Assembly: GCA_037074615.1 (NCBI GenBank)
Contig: CM073518.1
Location: forward strand, 2,356,001 to 2,420,000
DNA: 64,000 nucleotides
DNA from: Leucaena leucocephala
Lineage: Eukaryota > Streptophyta > Magnoliopsida > Fabales > Fabaceae
Direction of reading: 5' to 3'
Both the position numbers and the translations under genes were made by a program. Positions 9,609-22,476 of the stretch are shown piece by piece. Position 1 is the first letter of the stretch. Each line of letters opens with the position of its first letter. The notes beneath the pieces were generated by a model that saw only the letters and a list, made by a program, of their open reading frames with translations, searched no databases and was not told where the DNA came from.

Positions 9609-11006
9609 GGTATCTGTCTCTGGGTGCGTTCACAGTTTTGATATTTTGCTTTAGACTCTAGCTACCCACCACCACCCCCAAAAACAAAAAAAAAAAAAAA
9701 AAACAATGGAACCGGGGGATTGGGTTTGAGTAAGAGAAGATTACTGGGTCGGATCAGGAAAAGGATAGGTCAATAACTGCCGTCCGTGTAAGTTATAGAG
9801 AGGAAATAGCCGTAGGATTATATAATACGATTAGAAAGATGATCCCTGCGGGTCGCTAATGACCAGGATGACCACTGACGCATCTCTGACAGAATGCTGA
9901 TTCCTATGCTCATGCATTGCGCAGGACAAATTCTTCTCACACTGGGTCGGACTCCCTCACTTTGGATATGATTTCACTTGATCAAACCTTTATATACCTT
10001 CCCTTTTATTATTGCCATTAATCATCCATAACCTATGCTATCTTATACTTGAAACTTAAATTTTTAACCATGAAAATATGGCATCCGGTTTTTCGAAAAG
10101 GACAATTGTCTTTTATATCACTTTATGTCTAAGCACAGTAATTAAAGAGAGAGAGAGAGAGTAATAAGAAACTTGCAATTGCAAGACACGACATTAGATA
10201 ATGTCGTAGTCGTTCGCCTGTTCCTAGCTGATTCCTCCGTCCTCCAATTCCTGCACGACGCATATTGATATCCGTATCCCTCATCTGATGCCATTTCACC
10301 TGCCTCTGCTTGCTCTTTATAATAATTATATATGATTCCGTGCTCCGGTTATTGCTTCCACAGATAATGTACACACTTGTTCATGCACTTCATACAGTCT
10401 CTTCACTGGTCTTCTGCTTATCGTCGAGCACACCTCATTTTGAGTTATATCTGTCTTGTTTCAATTCTTTTCAATTTATCACGTAGAGGCACACAATACC
10501 CTACCGAGAACTTCATGCATGGGATTTACTTGTTTAATAATTTACTTTTAAGAAATTCAATTATTTTTAACATAAATGCTCCCATGGTTTTACAAGACCT
10601 GTGCCTTTTGCTACAAGAAAAGGACAATTTTGTTCGAGTATATCCGCTATTCAAACATCAAAACTCAGGGCGTCCAATCAAGAGAGACTAGTTTAATCAA
10701 ACTGGCATAAGATATCATAAGCAAAGCAGCTGACAAATCGGATACGCGTAGCTTGTTAATGCAGCGTCCAAATGCAAGCCATCCAATTAACACGATTATT
10801 TTACCTTCGCTTGTGATAAGAGGCAACTCCATCCTATCAGTGCCAACATAATCATCCATTTAGTCCATCAACTTGACGGCCACTAATACTCAACAGGACT
10901 ATGCAACATTTACAATCACTTCATTCTCAACAAGAATTAATTTATATGGTGATGGTCAACAATGGGCCTTCATGTAAGCCTACAAGGCAAAGAATTAAAG
11001 ACTTCA
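9609..11006. other. Spacer upstream of the 14-3-3 gene
   Basis: It should contain the 14-3-3 promoter and 5' UTR at its left. Seen: a poly-A stretch near 9686-9704 and a short GA repeat near 10147. Short open frames show no family resemblance. Confidence 0.6.
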
Positions 11007-11191
11007 ACCAAGAGTTGGTCCGAGTGGTAAGCGACTCGGTATCTCTTAAGCGAGATCTCGAGTTCGAGCCTTGGCGTACGCAGAAAATCCCCGTTAGGAG
11101 ACTCACCCACCATAGCTAGGTGCGCGACGCGGGTCGGATCCGGATGTAATTGGGGCAAAGCTCCGGTGAACCGGGGTGGGCAACAAAAAAA
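11007..11191 (+). mobile_element. tRNA-derived SINE, copy 1 (most intact)
   Basis: A 185-bp unit with RNA polymerase III promoter boxes: A box TGGTCCGAGTGG (11016-11027) and B box GAGTTCGAGCC (11060-11070). Its tail ends GGTGGGCAAC followed by A residues. It is flanked by a perfect 14-bp target-site duplication, AATTAAAGACTTCA, at 10993-11006 and 11192-11205. Structure fits a short tRNA-headed plant SINE (Au-SINE-like in size and head, family name not certain). Related copies lie near 23.6, 46.8, 51.1, 51.5 and 62.1 kb. Confidence 0.9.
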
Positions 11192-11205
11192 AATTAAAGA
11201 CTTCA

Positions 11206-11475
11206 GCTTGAGTTTGCTAATTATAAAATCTATTCACATCGAAGTCCCAGATTTCTAGCATGCCAAATGAACAAGTATTCTAAACTTCATATGGCAAAAC
11301 GAAGATTAATTACTTCATTCAAGAACCTGATGACCTTCTTAAAGATCGTCAGGCCACGTAACACCCACGAAGGGATCTGAAGATAAATCCGAACAAGTTC
11401 CACGCTCTATCTTGCAGCCAAGCCTTTCAAAGGGCATACGCTCATCACAGAAAACTGGTCATCGGTGCAATCAGT
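11206..11475. other. Probable 3' UTR / spacer after the APR-like gene
   Basis: Between SINE copy 1 and the stop codon of the APR-like gene on the minus strand. Nothing else was recognised. Confidence 0.5.
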
Positions 11476-14026
11476 TTACTGGTGCATCCCACGGCTGGTG
11501 CTACCCTCCCCAATTGAAACTGTGGCAAGGGACTTGGAAGCCCAAACTTTAGCATTCAGTGCTCCTTCCTGCAGATTACTTCTCTTGCAAGGCACACTCA
11601 GAAAGCTTATAGACTGCATTGTTCGCTTCAGATATACCAAAGGATGTTCCACCAAACTCCCTAACCTAATACTTGGGATAACACTTCTCCAAACACATTG
11701 AACGCACACAAGCAGTGTAGGTAAACTGAAGTATAGTAGTCTCAGAAGCACAAACGTAGTAGCCAGAGCTAAATAAGCCTCCTGTCGCAACAAATTTTCT
11801 GGTGATCTTGCCCAAGAAAATGGACAACTTTCTGGCTCAGTGTAACCATGTTTCTCATGAACTGATAGGCTCCCAATTTTCTCAAGAGATGGCTGATCAT
11901 GTGAAAAAGTCCTAATCCCTGCATTTACAAGCAAAATAACAAGAGGACACCGTCACATGAAGTTTACATGCATAGCCACAACAAAAAGATGTTAAGGGAC
12001 TTCTTCCACACCTAAGGCATTTTTTAAACAAAAAATGTTTGAAAAGAACCGTGCTTTAACTACAACACAAAAGCAATGCAGGTTAACCGAGGGCAGAGGC
12101 AAATCTTGCCAATAAAAAACAAGCACCCAAGCTTCATATCCATCAATAACGAAACTAAACTGAAAAAAATGAAGATCTTACGGGAAAATTTCACCACCAG
12201 CTGAAACACAATTTCCACAGGATGAGGTCGGTGCTGTTCAAGTAAATCCACCCATTTCTTTTGTCTAAATTTTGGACGCTAGATAATAAGGGAAAAATTC
12301 CCATATCCATTCTGGTGTTGTTTAAGACTATGACATAATTCTACACATGGATTAAGTTCCCATATAATGTTTAAATACTTCAGACTATTTTTCATTTAAA
12401 GAGCAATGAAAACTAGCTACATCAGAAAATTTTGTGCAGACCTAGCTGCATGAACCATTAATATGAATTCATTTAAAAAAACTTAAAAGGGAAAAGAGTA
12501 CAAGAATGGACTTACCGGTAACATCACTGTAAAAACCTAAGAGAGATATAAGGGTCCGGGATCCATGATAACGAACACGCATGGTAGAATTTAAAATGAA
12601 TAGTGTAGGGAAGCCATGGACGCCATATTTTGATAGTATGCTGCAAGAGATGGATAGTTATTTTCAGCAAAGAAAAAATGTACTGCAAACAATCCATGAA
12701 AGAAGCGAAATAACACAAACCTAGGCCTGATGGTTGACTCTTCAATTGCAAAATGTGGAATGGAAGGATATAGGGAAGACATGACGGAGAAACTTGGTCT
12801 AAATATCCTAGAGAAAGGACACCAAGATGCGTAGAAGAGCACAGCCACATAATCATGATTATTCTTGTGAACTATATTTAATGCCTTTTGCAATGAAATT
12901 TCATCTCCCTGCATATTATAATGTATAAATTCCATAAGAAGTATACCTTAAATCTTCTATCATCTTCATCAATGCCAACAAAGTTCCATACATCGTGCAA
13001 CTCATAAAATAAATGAACAAAAATTAACATCAATATGCCAAAATTCATCCTCCACCTTCTTGTTGGAAGGTGTGGAATGATGATAGGCAGGGTGTTTTGC
13101 ATTCTAGGTTTGCTTAAAGCTTTTGCTCTGCAGTCTCTCTTGAATTCAAGGGGAAAAAAGAAAATGTCAAAACTCACTCCAAAACTACATCCTAAGAATG
13201 TCAGCGGCATAAAGATTAGGATTCGCGTGAAAAAATTAGAATTAGAAACCAATATAGCTTATAACATCACGCACATACAACATAGTCACAAGTGTGCGTG
13301 AAACACAATACAGAGTACTCTGATGAACATCTTAAGATAAAAAAACTGTTGATGTGTCCTATATACAGATACAGACCACGACAAACTAAACAATGAAACA
13401 AAGCCTCAAGGGTGAAACAAGAAAAACGTATTCAAAGGCTTTCGTCAAGCCCAAAAATAAATAAATGAAACGAAGCTTCAGAGATGAAGATCGCAGTAAG
13501 ATTTTCTCAAGTGGCTCGTTCATTTTCCTTCAAAGAAAACCGTGGTTTAAGGTTACGATATCGTAACATTCCAAAATTCTTGACGGTGAGAATTTGAGAT
13601 CCATCATCTCAAGTGTGCAGAGAGGATGCGCTTCTGACCCCAAAATTAGGCATCATCGAAGTAAAAGACGAGTTAAATTTGCAAAGGACGCGTGACTTTT
13701 ACCCTCGTCAAGGCAACAAAAACTACACCGAAAGAGTTATGCAATCAAAAATCAAAACTGATCAAGGAAATGAGGGAATATATTACAAATTAGAAAACAT
13801 GTGAAAGTAAAAGAAGAGTATTCACCTCGGTGACGCCAACATATTCGATGGATCCAACAGCATCGCTGGGCGAACAGCTCCAATCACGAAACCCTAAGAT
13901 CGATTCGGAAAGGGAGGCAGTAGGACAGACGCTGCTCCCGGTAGAAACCGCAGGCGGTCGGGCGGCGCAGGCAAGGCTTACTGAAAGCAACACGGCGAAG
14001 GCGACACGGAAGCCCCAAAGCCCCAT
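11476..14026 (-). CDS. 5'-adenylylsulfate reductase-like protein (APRL)
   Basis: Four exons with GT/AG borders: 13826-14026, 12721-12908, 12516-12640 and 11476-11918, giving 318 residues, close to known APRL lengths near 300. The N terminus has a signal peptide (MGLWGFRVAFAVLLSVSLACA). A thioredoxin fold follows, with LFYASWCPFSR holding a single-cysteine WCPFS site (residues 96-100) where thioredoxins have WCGPC. Then come RPSFSVMSSLYP, IPHFAIEES and KYGVHGFPTLF. A membrane segment lies near the C terminus (YLALATTFVLLRLLYFSL). APRL proteins keep the thioredoxin domain of APS reductase but lack its reductase domain, so sulfate reduction is not expected; a secretory-pathway redox or chaperone role is inferred. 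Start chosen as the first ATG, directly before the signal peptide. No lesion seen. Confidence 0.92.
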
Positions 14027-15581
14027 CCCGAACGATCCCGTGGAATTGGAAAGTTAGCTCGGAGCTAACCGAGAAGAGAGGGGACCCACCGAAAGCGGAA
14101 AAGGAGATACAAATCCTAAAACATGTAATGGAGAGAGAGGGGAATGAAGAAATAGGAAGGTGGCAGAGGGTGAGAACGGCGGGTCGGGTAAATTTGGGAA
14201 GGGCCGGGATTTGTTCGAGAGTAAGGAGATGACGTGTAGGAAAGTGAGTGGACAGTTCAATTCTACAAAGACAGTTGGGGATGGGGGATGATGAGGGTTA
14301 CGGGGATGGTTCGGGTCTGCATTAAGCAATAAGCAGTGATGAAAGGACCAGCTGACGGACGAAGCAGAGTCGGCGAGTTAATCAAGGGAAATTATCTCTC
14401 CCCTTCCTCTCGGTACTCGCTGCATGATCCTTCGTTTCGTTTATCTTGCTCGGTAAATTAAAATTAAAATAGTGATACAGATGTGTAATAACTTAAAAGC
14501 GTGGGTGTACTTTTTTTGAAGTACTTGAATATTAAACTCATATAGGATAATTTGGCAGAGATAAATAACAAGATTAAATATGCCCCGCAAAACTATGTTG
14601 CTTAGTAGGAAATAAGGCATGTACATGGAGAATTTGAACATTTTTATATAATAATAAGATATTGTTTATAAAGAAAACGTATGACCCGAATGCCGGGATG
14701 GTATAATATAGGTAAAAGAAATGTCAAATGTTTTTTAAAAAAAAATGTCAAATGCAATACAACAAAAATGTCTATCCGTGTAAAATCATTTTTAGGATAC
14801 AATCCGTACTATTTAACGTTTCTCCAAGTCGGTTGAATAAAAAAGAACATATAATTATCCGATTATAATATATATATATATAACACAGACGCCTCATCTC
14901 AACAAACAGAAAAAAAAAACAGATGCTATATATGTGGTACGAGAATCTGCATGAATGCCAAAAACCGAATAAGATACGTCTGAAGGTCTGAGAGCAAACA
15001 TGAATGAGTGGCAAATCAAAGAGCGTCTTTCTTTTTTTTTCCTTTTCAGTAACCTGATATTCCCTGTTCATCGTCCTTCAAAAGAAGGTAGACCAAAATT
15101 TAGCAATACTAGAATTATTCAGTCAACGCGCGTTGGATTGAAGTATAAATTACCCAGGCAACGGGGAGAACAAAACATTATATCCCAGTTTGAATATCAA
15201 CAAGGAAGTGGTTTCCAAAACGACCCAATCTTATGCTTTTATCATAGCAGTGCAGAAATCGGAGGTCTTGACTAAAAAGCCCATAAGCCCAATGAAAATG
15301 CTTGAGAATAGCTCCATCCATTCGGAATGTAATTGGACCAGTATTGTAGGGAGGCGTGTAGTAACTGAGTTTCACCCCTCAAGCAATATTGGATTTGTCG
15401 AGTTAATACAAACAAGTTAAGCCCAAGGAAAAAAACTTGGGCACTTCACTCGCCACTTTAGCAGACTTAAGCCAATTCACAGTGGAAGAGAAGAAGCGAC
15501 CAGAACTTGGTAGAAGCAAACGGCAATACTAAAACAGATGAGCCTCCTCGTAATGGATGAATAACATTGTCTACCAGCTGG

Positions 15582-15624
<43 letters not shown>

Positions 15625-15754
15625 TTCTGAAGACAACGTTGGAGCCCTTGGGAAGTGTTTCGGCCGTCCTTCTTGTGGGTGTTTTTAATTTTTAATCGCC
15701 CAGTCTGGGTTTACCCACTAAATAAATAGAAGGGTGGGGAAAACAATAACGACG
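14027..15754. other. Spacer upstream of the APR-like gene
   Basis: It contains the promoter side of the APR-like gene, a (TA)n patch near 14869-14881 and the CT/CA microsatellite at 15582-15622. No gene was recognised. Confidence 0.6.
15582..15622. repeat. (CT)n(CA)n microsatellite
   Basis: About ten CT units run directly into about ten CA units. Confidence 0.95.
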
Positions 15755-16142
15755 GGGCCTGTTTGGATAGGATTTTAAAAAAAGGCTTATGAAAAAAAAG
15801 AGTTTATGGACAACTTATGGAAAAGGACTTTTGGAGAAGAGTTTATGGAAAAAAAATAGTTTTGAATAAATAGGTGTTTGGATAGTTATTTTTAGAATGA
15901 CTTTTTATAGTGGTAAATTACTAAAAAGGGTGTGATTTGATTTAAAGTAAGAGAGATGAGGGATTTAAAGTAAGAGAGATGCGGGAGTTAAATAGCTTAT
16001 TCAAAACCATAGTTTTAAACCATGGTTTTGTCCAAAAGCACTTATGGACAAATAAGCTTGTTTGCTTTGAAATTTCCCCAAACCGAGATTTGGGCTAAAA
16101 GCCCTTTTAAAATCACGGTTTGCAGGCCAACCAACCAGGCCC
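15755..16142. mobile_element. MITE family A, copy 1
   Basis: About 388 bp with terminal inverted repeats: left GGGCCTGTTTGGAT and right, read on the other strand, GGGCCTGGTTGGTT. The inside has AT-rich text with the paired phrases ACTTATGG and CCAAAAGCACTTATGG. It matches, in reverse orientation, the element at 51773-52321. It has no coding capacity. Flanking duplication is unclear here, so the superfamily (PIF/Harbinger-like or hAT-like) is left open. Confidence 0.75.
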
Positions 16143-17595
16143 AACAACTAATCGTGGGTTTCCATTTCCCAAAGCCGCCTCATCAGAATGTAACGCCAAC
16201 TGAACTGAATGCCATCCATTCATAAGCTGGCCTAAGTACGCGCTAGAATAAAGGATTCCATTGAACGTCACTGTCTCGGTCTTTGGCAGAAGCTGTCTAT
16301 AGGATCAACAGACAGTAGTATAATGTTGCAGGTTAACAAAACAGAAGAAGCGACTTGTTGTCTAATTAAATATTAGAATATTAAAATTTGATGATACTTA
16401 CTACATGGAAGCATGTAATTAAGAATTAATGCAAACATTTTGATTTCGCACTTAAGCATTGAGTCGAAAACAAGAGAGACATGTAATATTGATTCTTGCT
16501 GATCAGGTATTCTCTCTCCCTTCCGGTTAAAGAGAGGCACATGAAGTTAAGGTGGAGGTGGATCGAATTCAGCAGTGAGTTTTGAAACATGTGATTCAGG
16601 TGGAGACGTTGCGTTTGTTTTTGTGTCTGTACGTTGGCTGTCTGGAGGGAAATAACGCTGGCTTTGTCTTCTTTCTCTTTTATTGGATTGCGACGTGTTA
16701 CGTTGCTGATGCTCTGCTTGTTAACGTTGAAGATATCATTGTAACGCTCGCGCTCCCACTGTTGACTGCCGCCACCTAATTCCGTCCTGAATCCTTCACT
16801 CATCAGTCATGTCAGGGAGGATATATATGCCTTTTCGCTTCTAACTTGGCTTCCCACCATCAATTCAATTGGGGTGCCTCAATGTTGCCACTGTTATATA
16901 TCGGTCGTTGTTAAATTCATTTAAAATTTTCCATGAGGCTCGAGAGAGAGAGAGAGCTAACTCACGCTATATAAGAAATCTGAGTTGGCATAGAGCTTGG
17001 AATGTAAACAGCTAGTTTCACACCACATTTTGTTCCATTAATTAAATGCTCCATGTATTTTATTTTATTTTTAAATAAAAGGTCCGGTGATAGTTACCCA
17101 CGCTGGATCGCCTCACGGTGGTTGCCAGAATAGTGGTCCCGCCAATTGCATGTTTTTAACCTTTTTTTTTTATCTTGTGTTTTTGCCGCCGCCACCACCA
17201 CACACAAAAAAAATATTGTTTGACATAGTCCATGTGTGCGTTTGTGGATAAAATATTTTTTAGAGAATGCATGGGGTGATTTTTTTTTGGAGGAACTTAG
17301 TTATAATTTTGTAATTAACTTTGTAAATTACTAGAATCACTGTCTATATCTATTATTGAGACCCTCGGCTGATTTGGATAGTCCAAATGTAATTTAAAAA
17401 AAAAAAACTATAGAATAAAGGCTTTAAATTTAGGTTATTTAAACTAAACTGTGGCGATTCAGGTCTCGTCGGTCGCTGTGTGATCAGCATGCGATACTTA
17501 TTAAGGCGATGAGCCCAGAGCACCTGGCAGATGTGTGTGTGTGTGGGACACAAAGTAAGTGTATGTTGCTTGTATTTTTGGACCATAGATGAGCT

Positions 17596-17622
<27 letters not shown>
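17596..17622. repeat. (TA)n microsatellite
   Basis: About 13 TA units. Confidence 0.95.
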
Positions 17623-17626
<4 letters not shown>

Positions 17627-18835
17627 TAAGATAAAGGCCGGATCCGTAGTCATGCCAATTTTTTTTCCTTATCCAAATCTTTCTAAGATCCGATGCCTTT
17701 ATTAAAGCCAACCTTCATGCATAAAAAATAAAAAAAAAATATTTAGCTATATGAATTTACGGGTTTGAGTCCTTCGGCTTAAACCTATATTCAAATAATT
17801 ATATTACTTTGCTTTTTTTTATATTGATAAAAGTGGTAGTTAAAATTTATTAAAAAATAATAAATATGTTAAAAATATAATTTATTTTTTAAATATACTA
17901 TTATTTATGACGATGATAGGTGACAGATAATGAATGGGAGAGAGACATATAATTAATTACGGGGTAAAAATAGAAAAAATATATTGAATTTTTAGACAAA
18001 TATAAATTATTATTTATATACAAAATAATCTCTATGAGATATAATTTGCTTATAAAAAGAATTAGAGGAGTAGAGAATAAGTGATTATTAATTTTAAAAT
18101 GTATTGAAATCTTAAAAACACTTTAATATTATTTTTTATTTACATCTAATACTCTAATCTATATTTGTGGTATATCTAATATTTTAATATTATTTTTATG
18201 ATACTTTTAACACTATAATCTTATTTATAAAATTAAAGAGTATTAATATTTTAAATTATAAATAAAATTAGAATGGTAGATATAATTAAAAAATAATATT
18301 AAATAATATTAAATATATTAAAAAATAATATTAAGTTGATGAATACGTTAAAAGAATAATATTAAAATATTAGATATATCATAAATAAAATTATAATATT
18401 AAATGATATTGAGAATTTGAAGAATTGGATGTTACCTTAACATAAATAAATAAATAATAAGTTAAATTCTAATTATTATTGGTCTGGGACAACTTAATCT
18501 GCAAATTTTGAAAATGGAAAATAAGACGACAGGATTGAAAAAGGCCTACCACTAGCTGGGGAAACAGTAAAAAGGAAAGTATGGGTGGTCATGAATTCAA
18601 TAAACTAATGATTTAGCACGCAAATGGTCCGGGCGGTGGGGTAGGTAGGACCTAGGAGTGGGAACGATGACGAGAAGAGGAGAGCATCCTAACGACAAAT
18701 AATAAAACGAAAATAAAATAATTAAATGCAGCACGCATCAGGTACCATTGTTTTGAGAATGACGATGGGTTAGAAAAGGAGGGAAGAAGAATAGAATATA
18801 ATAAGGCGTGTGGTTTATAATTGGGGTGAAGGATG

Positions 18836-19105
18836 GTGTATTTAGTTTAATTCTGGAAAAAAAAATTTAAAATAAAATTTAAAAATAAATTTTAAATAAA
18901 TGAGTAAGTTATTAGAATTATTTTTTTATAAATAAATTATTAGAAATGATATGAGATAAATAAAAAAATAGAGATATAAAAGTAATAAAAAATTTTAAGA
19001 TTAAAATAAATATTTTTTATATTTAATATTTAAAAATTATTTTAAAAGTGAGTGGATATGCTTATGTAAAACTATAATCTATAATTCCAAAATTCTAAAC
19101 TGGGT
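18836..19105. mobile_element. Possible degraded family-B TIR element
   Basis: Begins GTGTATTTAGTTTAATTCTGG, cut short here, and contains GTTATTAGAATTATTTTTTT. This resembles the left parts of the elements at 31254 and 60625 (GTGTGTTTGG or GTGCATTTAG followed by AACTTTTGGAG and a TTATT...ATAACTTTTT block). The right end is not clear. Confidence 0.35.
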
Positions 19106-19140
19106 GTCCAATTTTATTTATTTTTTCTTTGACTTTTCCA

Positions 19141-20196
19141 AAGGAGGCACATGGAGCGAGCCACTCCAGGGGTAACAAAATCATAGCTTCCGTGTTCATT
19201 GCGCGTAGGTTGTTGGGTTCATTGCCCATTGCCGTTGCCGTTGCCGTTGATGATCTCCAGATAATACCTGCCTTTTCTAGCCCCTTCTAATTCCCCACGC
19301 TCAATCCCTCACTTTCTCCATTTTAGCTTTCTCTCGAAGCTCTCCGGATTCTATCCACATCGAGCCCACCCCTGGTTGATAGCTTCCCCACCTTCATTTT
19401 TGCTTTCGAAGGTAAGTTTCACCTTTTTTCTTTTCTCACCCCACGTAAAAGCTTCCTAGTTTATGCTAGAAATTGCGCGGCCAACCTCTCCATTTCATCC
19501 TTCTCTCCATCATGGGGCACTGGGGTCCGTTTGTTTCTTCTTTTTACTCTTAAAACAAAGGTTGATGTATGCTGTTGCTGTTTGTTTCTCTTGATTTCTT
19601 TTCAAACCTATCTGCGACCCATAAAGAGAATCCTGTTCTTAATGGGAGCTAGTGATTGCGGTTCCTATTAGATCTCTCAAAACAAAGAATCTGCTTGATC
19701 GATGGAAGTAAGTTTGTCCGATAGAGATTTCCAAATATGTTGACGAGGGATATCTAAAGTGTTTTCATTTTCGAATAATGGACGCCGATGACGTGTTTGA
19801 TGGGGTGTCTTCGTTTTCCTAAATGGATTTTGCCCGTCTGACCGTTTGATCTTAAACTGGGCAGGTCTCTCTTCGAAGAGGCATATACATGCATGAAGCT
19901 GTGAGGAGAAGATTTTACTGCATCTATAACTCTGGCCGACAATCTAGAGACATTTTCGCCGGCCGGTGCAGGCGTTGGTCCTTCGTTTGCTTGTTTTCAT
20001 TTTTCCTCGCTTTGGGTTCTATGTCTTGTCCTGCGCCTGCCCACTGATTATGGCTAACTTGTGATTTGGGTCCAATGTGATGTCTAAAACTCTCCGCCAA
20101 TCCCTGTTATAGCTGAACTATGAAATGAATAAGCAGAGATGTGAGCGGCAACATAGATTGAATTGAGAAGATTTTGCGATAATTTTAACCTCCGCA
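19141..20196 (+). promoter_or_regulatory. Promoter and 5' UTR of the LRR gene, with a leader intron
   Basis: A CCGTTG triplet repeat occurs near 19230-19250, followed by a pyrimidine-rich leader typical of plant 5' UTRs. A strong donor GAAG/GTAAGT at 19411-19412 suggests a non-coding first exon whose intron ends shortly before the ATG at 20197. The acceptor AATAAGCAG near 20138 is a candidate. This is inference from splice signals only. Confidence 0.5.
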
Positions 20197-22476
20197 ATGC
20201 CCATGTGTAAATGTTTCTCTGTTTTCACTGGGAGGAAGAATGCCAACAAGGTAAAAATTACTTCGAATTTTTGCATTTATTTAGTATTGCGAGGTTCGTA
20301 TGACTGAAGGATCGATTGATTTTAGCTTCATTTGGCTTACTTCTTTCAGGTGGAAGAACAAGCTTCGAAAGGGGGACTTAAAACTCTCCATGTCAAAATA
20401 GAGCTGCCGGGAACGTCATCGGAGACTGATGAGTTGAAGGCGTCAACCTTCGATGTTACAGCACCCCGTGGGATCCAGAAAAGTTCACGTTGCAATGTGA
20501 AGGTTATGAATCTTGAAAGTCCTGTGAAGGATGAAGCAGAGGAAGCTTATGAAGGAGAAGATGAGCACGAAGATTCAACCTCAATCAGGAGGGAATTCTC
20601 TGACGTGGATCTCCAAAGCCACACAAATGAAGCCGATGCCAGCAAAGGAGGATTTGACCCAAGAGATTATGAGATAAGTTTCCCCATTTTATATGGAACT
20701 GAAGCTAACGATGAATTCCAAGACAAGAATGATAAAGAGACTCATAAGAGCATTTATATGATCCAAAGTGGACATGTCAGCGATCCTGGGGTTGGCAGGG
20801 CTGTCTTCTGGGCTTCACCAAATCTCAAACGCTCCTGCTCCGATCTGGAAAGAAGGGATGTGTTTAGGAACATGACTCGTCAATTGCCTTATTCTATCTC
20901 TCAGTCCAACGAGGATTTGAAGGGATTATCAGAAAACCAGATGGACTATCTTGAAAGCCCCAAGTCAGTGGTGACTCATTGCAGTGCCGATAGAGTTATG
21001 TTGAAAAAGCATTCATCGAGTCAAGTTCTCCCTTCCAGAAGTAGAAGACTGTGGTGGAAATTGTTCTTGTGGAGCCACAGGAACATACACAGACCTTGGT
21101 TGAGCAAATCAACCCAATTACTTCCTGCTAATGCTGCTGCTGCTTCAAATAGGCAATGTGGCTATTCTTCAGACATCCTCGAACCAAAACAAGGTAAGGC
21201 TGTGAAAAATATGGAATCGCCTGGATCATATACTGGTGAATCTTTTGGCAAACTCTCCATTGAAGAACATACTGATAACCAAAGGTGGGGCAGATTTCAC
21301 ATTGGAGAATCAAGCATGTGGCCTCAAAACCAGTGGGTTGCTTTCTCAACAGAATCATCGCCCTTCACAAGAGTGGACGAGTGGGTGAAAGATCTAGAAA
21401 CCCAAGAACCACTTCCATTGGATGGTGATGATGACAATGAGAGAAGCATCGTGTACCCAACATCTCCTGACACTGGCAGATCGATGGCCAGAAGCACAGC
21501 TACACATCCAGGTGCCAATCTTTCAAAGGAGATTTTGTACGCTAATAGCATCGTCCAGTCTCTGAATCCAACCTCATCTGCAGCTCACATTACGGGTATT
21601 GGTTTGAATGCCATTCCTGCTATTTCACACTTCTCCAGTCTTCGCTCTGTCAATCTGTCCAACAATTTCATAGGTATAAACCTCAGCGGCGGAAAATGAC
21701 TTTCCAAATAACAGCAATAAATAGCTTCTTAACTAATTGACTCAGTTCAATTCATCTATTTGCAGTTCACATCACGCCAGGATTGCTCCCAAAGGGTCTT
21801 CACACCCTTAATTTGTCAAGAAACAAGATCAGTACCATTGAGGGACTCAGAGACTTGACACGTTTGCGGGTACTTGACCTCAGTTACAATCGCATCTCAA
21901 GAATTGGACAAGGTTAGTTTCTTTTTCTGTTGACGTTTATACTCGATGGTGATCTGTTTCTCATTTTATTCACCTTGCAACTTATTCTCCTGTGTGTTAC
22001 CAGGGTTATCGAATTGTATACTCATCAAAGAGCTATATCTAGCGGGGAACAAGATAAGCGACTTTGAGGGTCTCCACAGGCTACTGAAGCTAACTGTTCT
22101 GGATATGAGCTTCAACAAGATCACAACAACAAAAGCGTTAGGCCAGCTTGTGGCTAACTTTAACTCACTTCAGGCTCTGAATCTTCTGGGAAATCCAATT
22201 CAGAGCAATATCAGCGAGGAGCAGCTGAGGAAAGCAGTGCGTGGTTTGCTTCCAAAGCTAGTGTACCTGAACAAGCAATCCATCAAACCACAGAGGGCAC
22301 GAGAAATACTCACAGACAGTGTGGCCAAAGCTGCACTTGGGAACAGCAGTAGAAGCTCCCACAGAAGAGCACTCAAGAGAGGTGGGCAAGGTGGATCGCT
22401 TTCCTCCTCCAGAAGCACTGCGAGTGTTGTTCAGAGAAGTAGGAAGAACAAGTCAAGGAGCCGAACTCCCAAGTAA
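20197..22476 (+). CDS. Leucine-rich repeat protein, SDS22 / dynein light chain 1-like
   Basis: Four coding exons: 20197-20250, 20350-21673, 21766-21912 and 22004-22476 (665 residues, phases consistent). The first exon gives MPMCKCFSVFTGRKNANK, a short Cys-containing start also seen in plant relatives. A long acidic, probably disordered part (residues about 20-430) includes GVGRAVFWASPNLKRSCSDL. From about residue 420 come five or six short leucine-rich repeats of the 22-residue SDS22 type (LHTLNLSRNKISTIEGL, LRVLDLSYNRISRI, IKELYLAGNKISDFEGL, LTVLDMSFNKITTTKAL, LQALNLLGNPI). A basic Ser/Arg-rich tail ends the protein. Plant relatives are described as outer-arm dynein light chain 1-like, a name based on the repeats only, since flowering plants lack axonemes. 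The repeats suggest protein binding; the true role is unknown. Confidence 0.88.

Larger units (their letters stand above)
16143..19140. other. AT-rich spacer upstream of the LRR gene
   Basis: From about 17640 to 19090 the sequence is extremely AT-rich, with many repeats built from AATATT and AAATAATATTAAA. A (TA)n run lies at 17596-17622. A possible degraded family-B element lies at about 18836-19105. No gene was recognised. Confidence 0.6.

Noticed and set aside
14054..14329. 91-codon frame upstream of the APR-like gene
   Set aside because: Low-complexity Pro/Ser text with no signal or domain, lying in the promoter.
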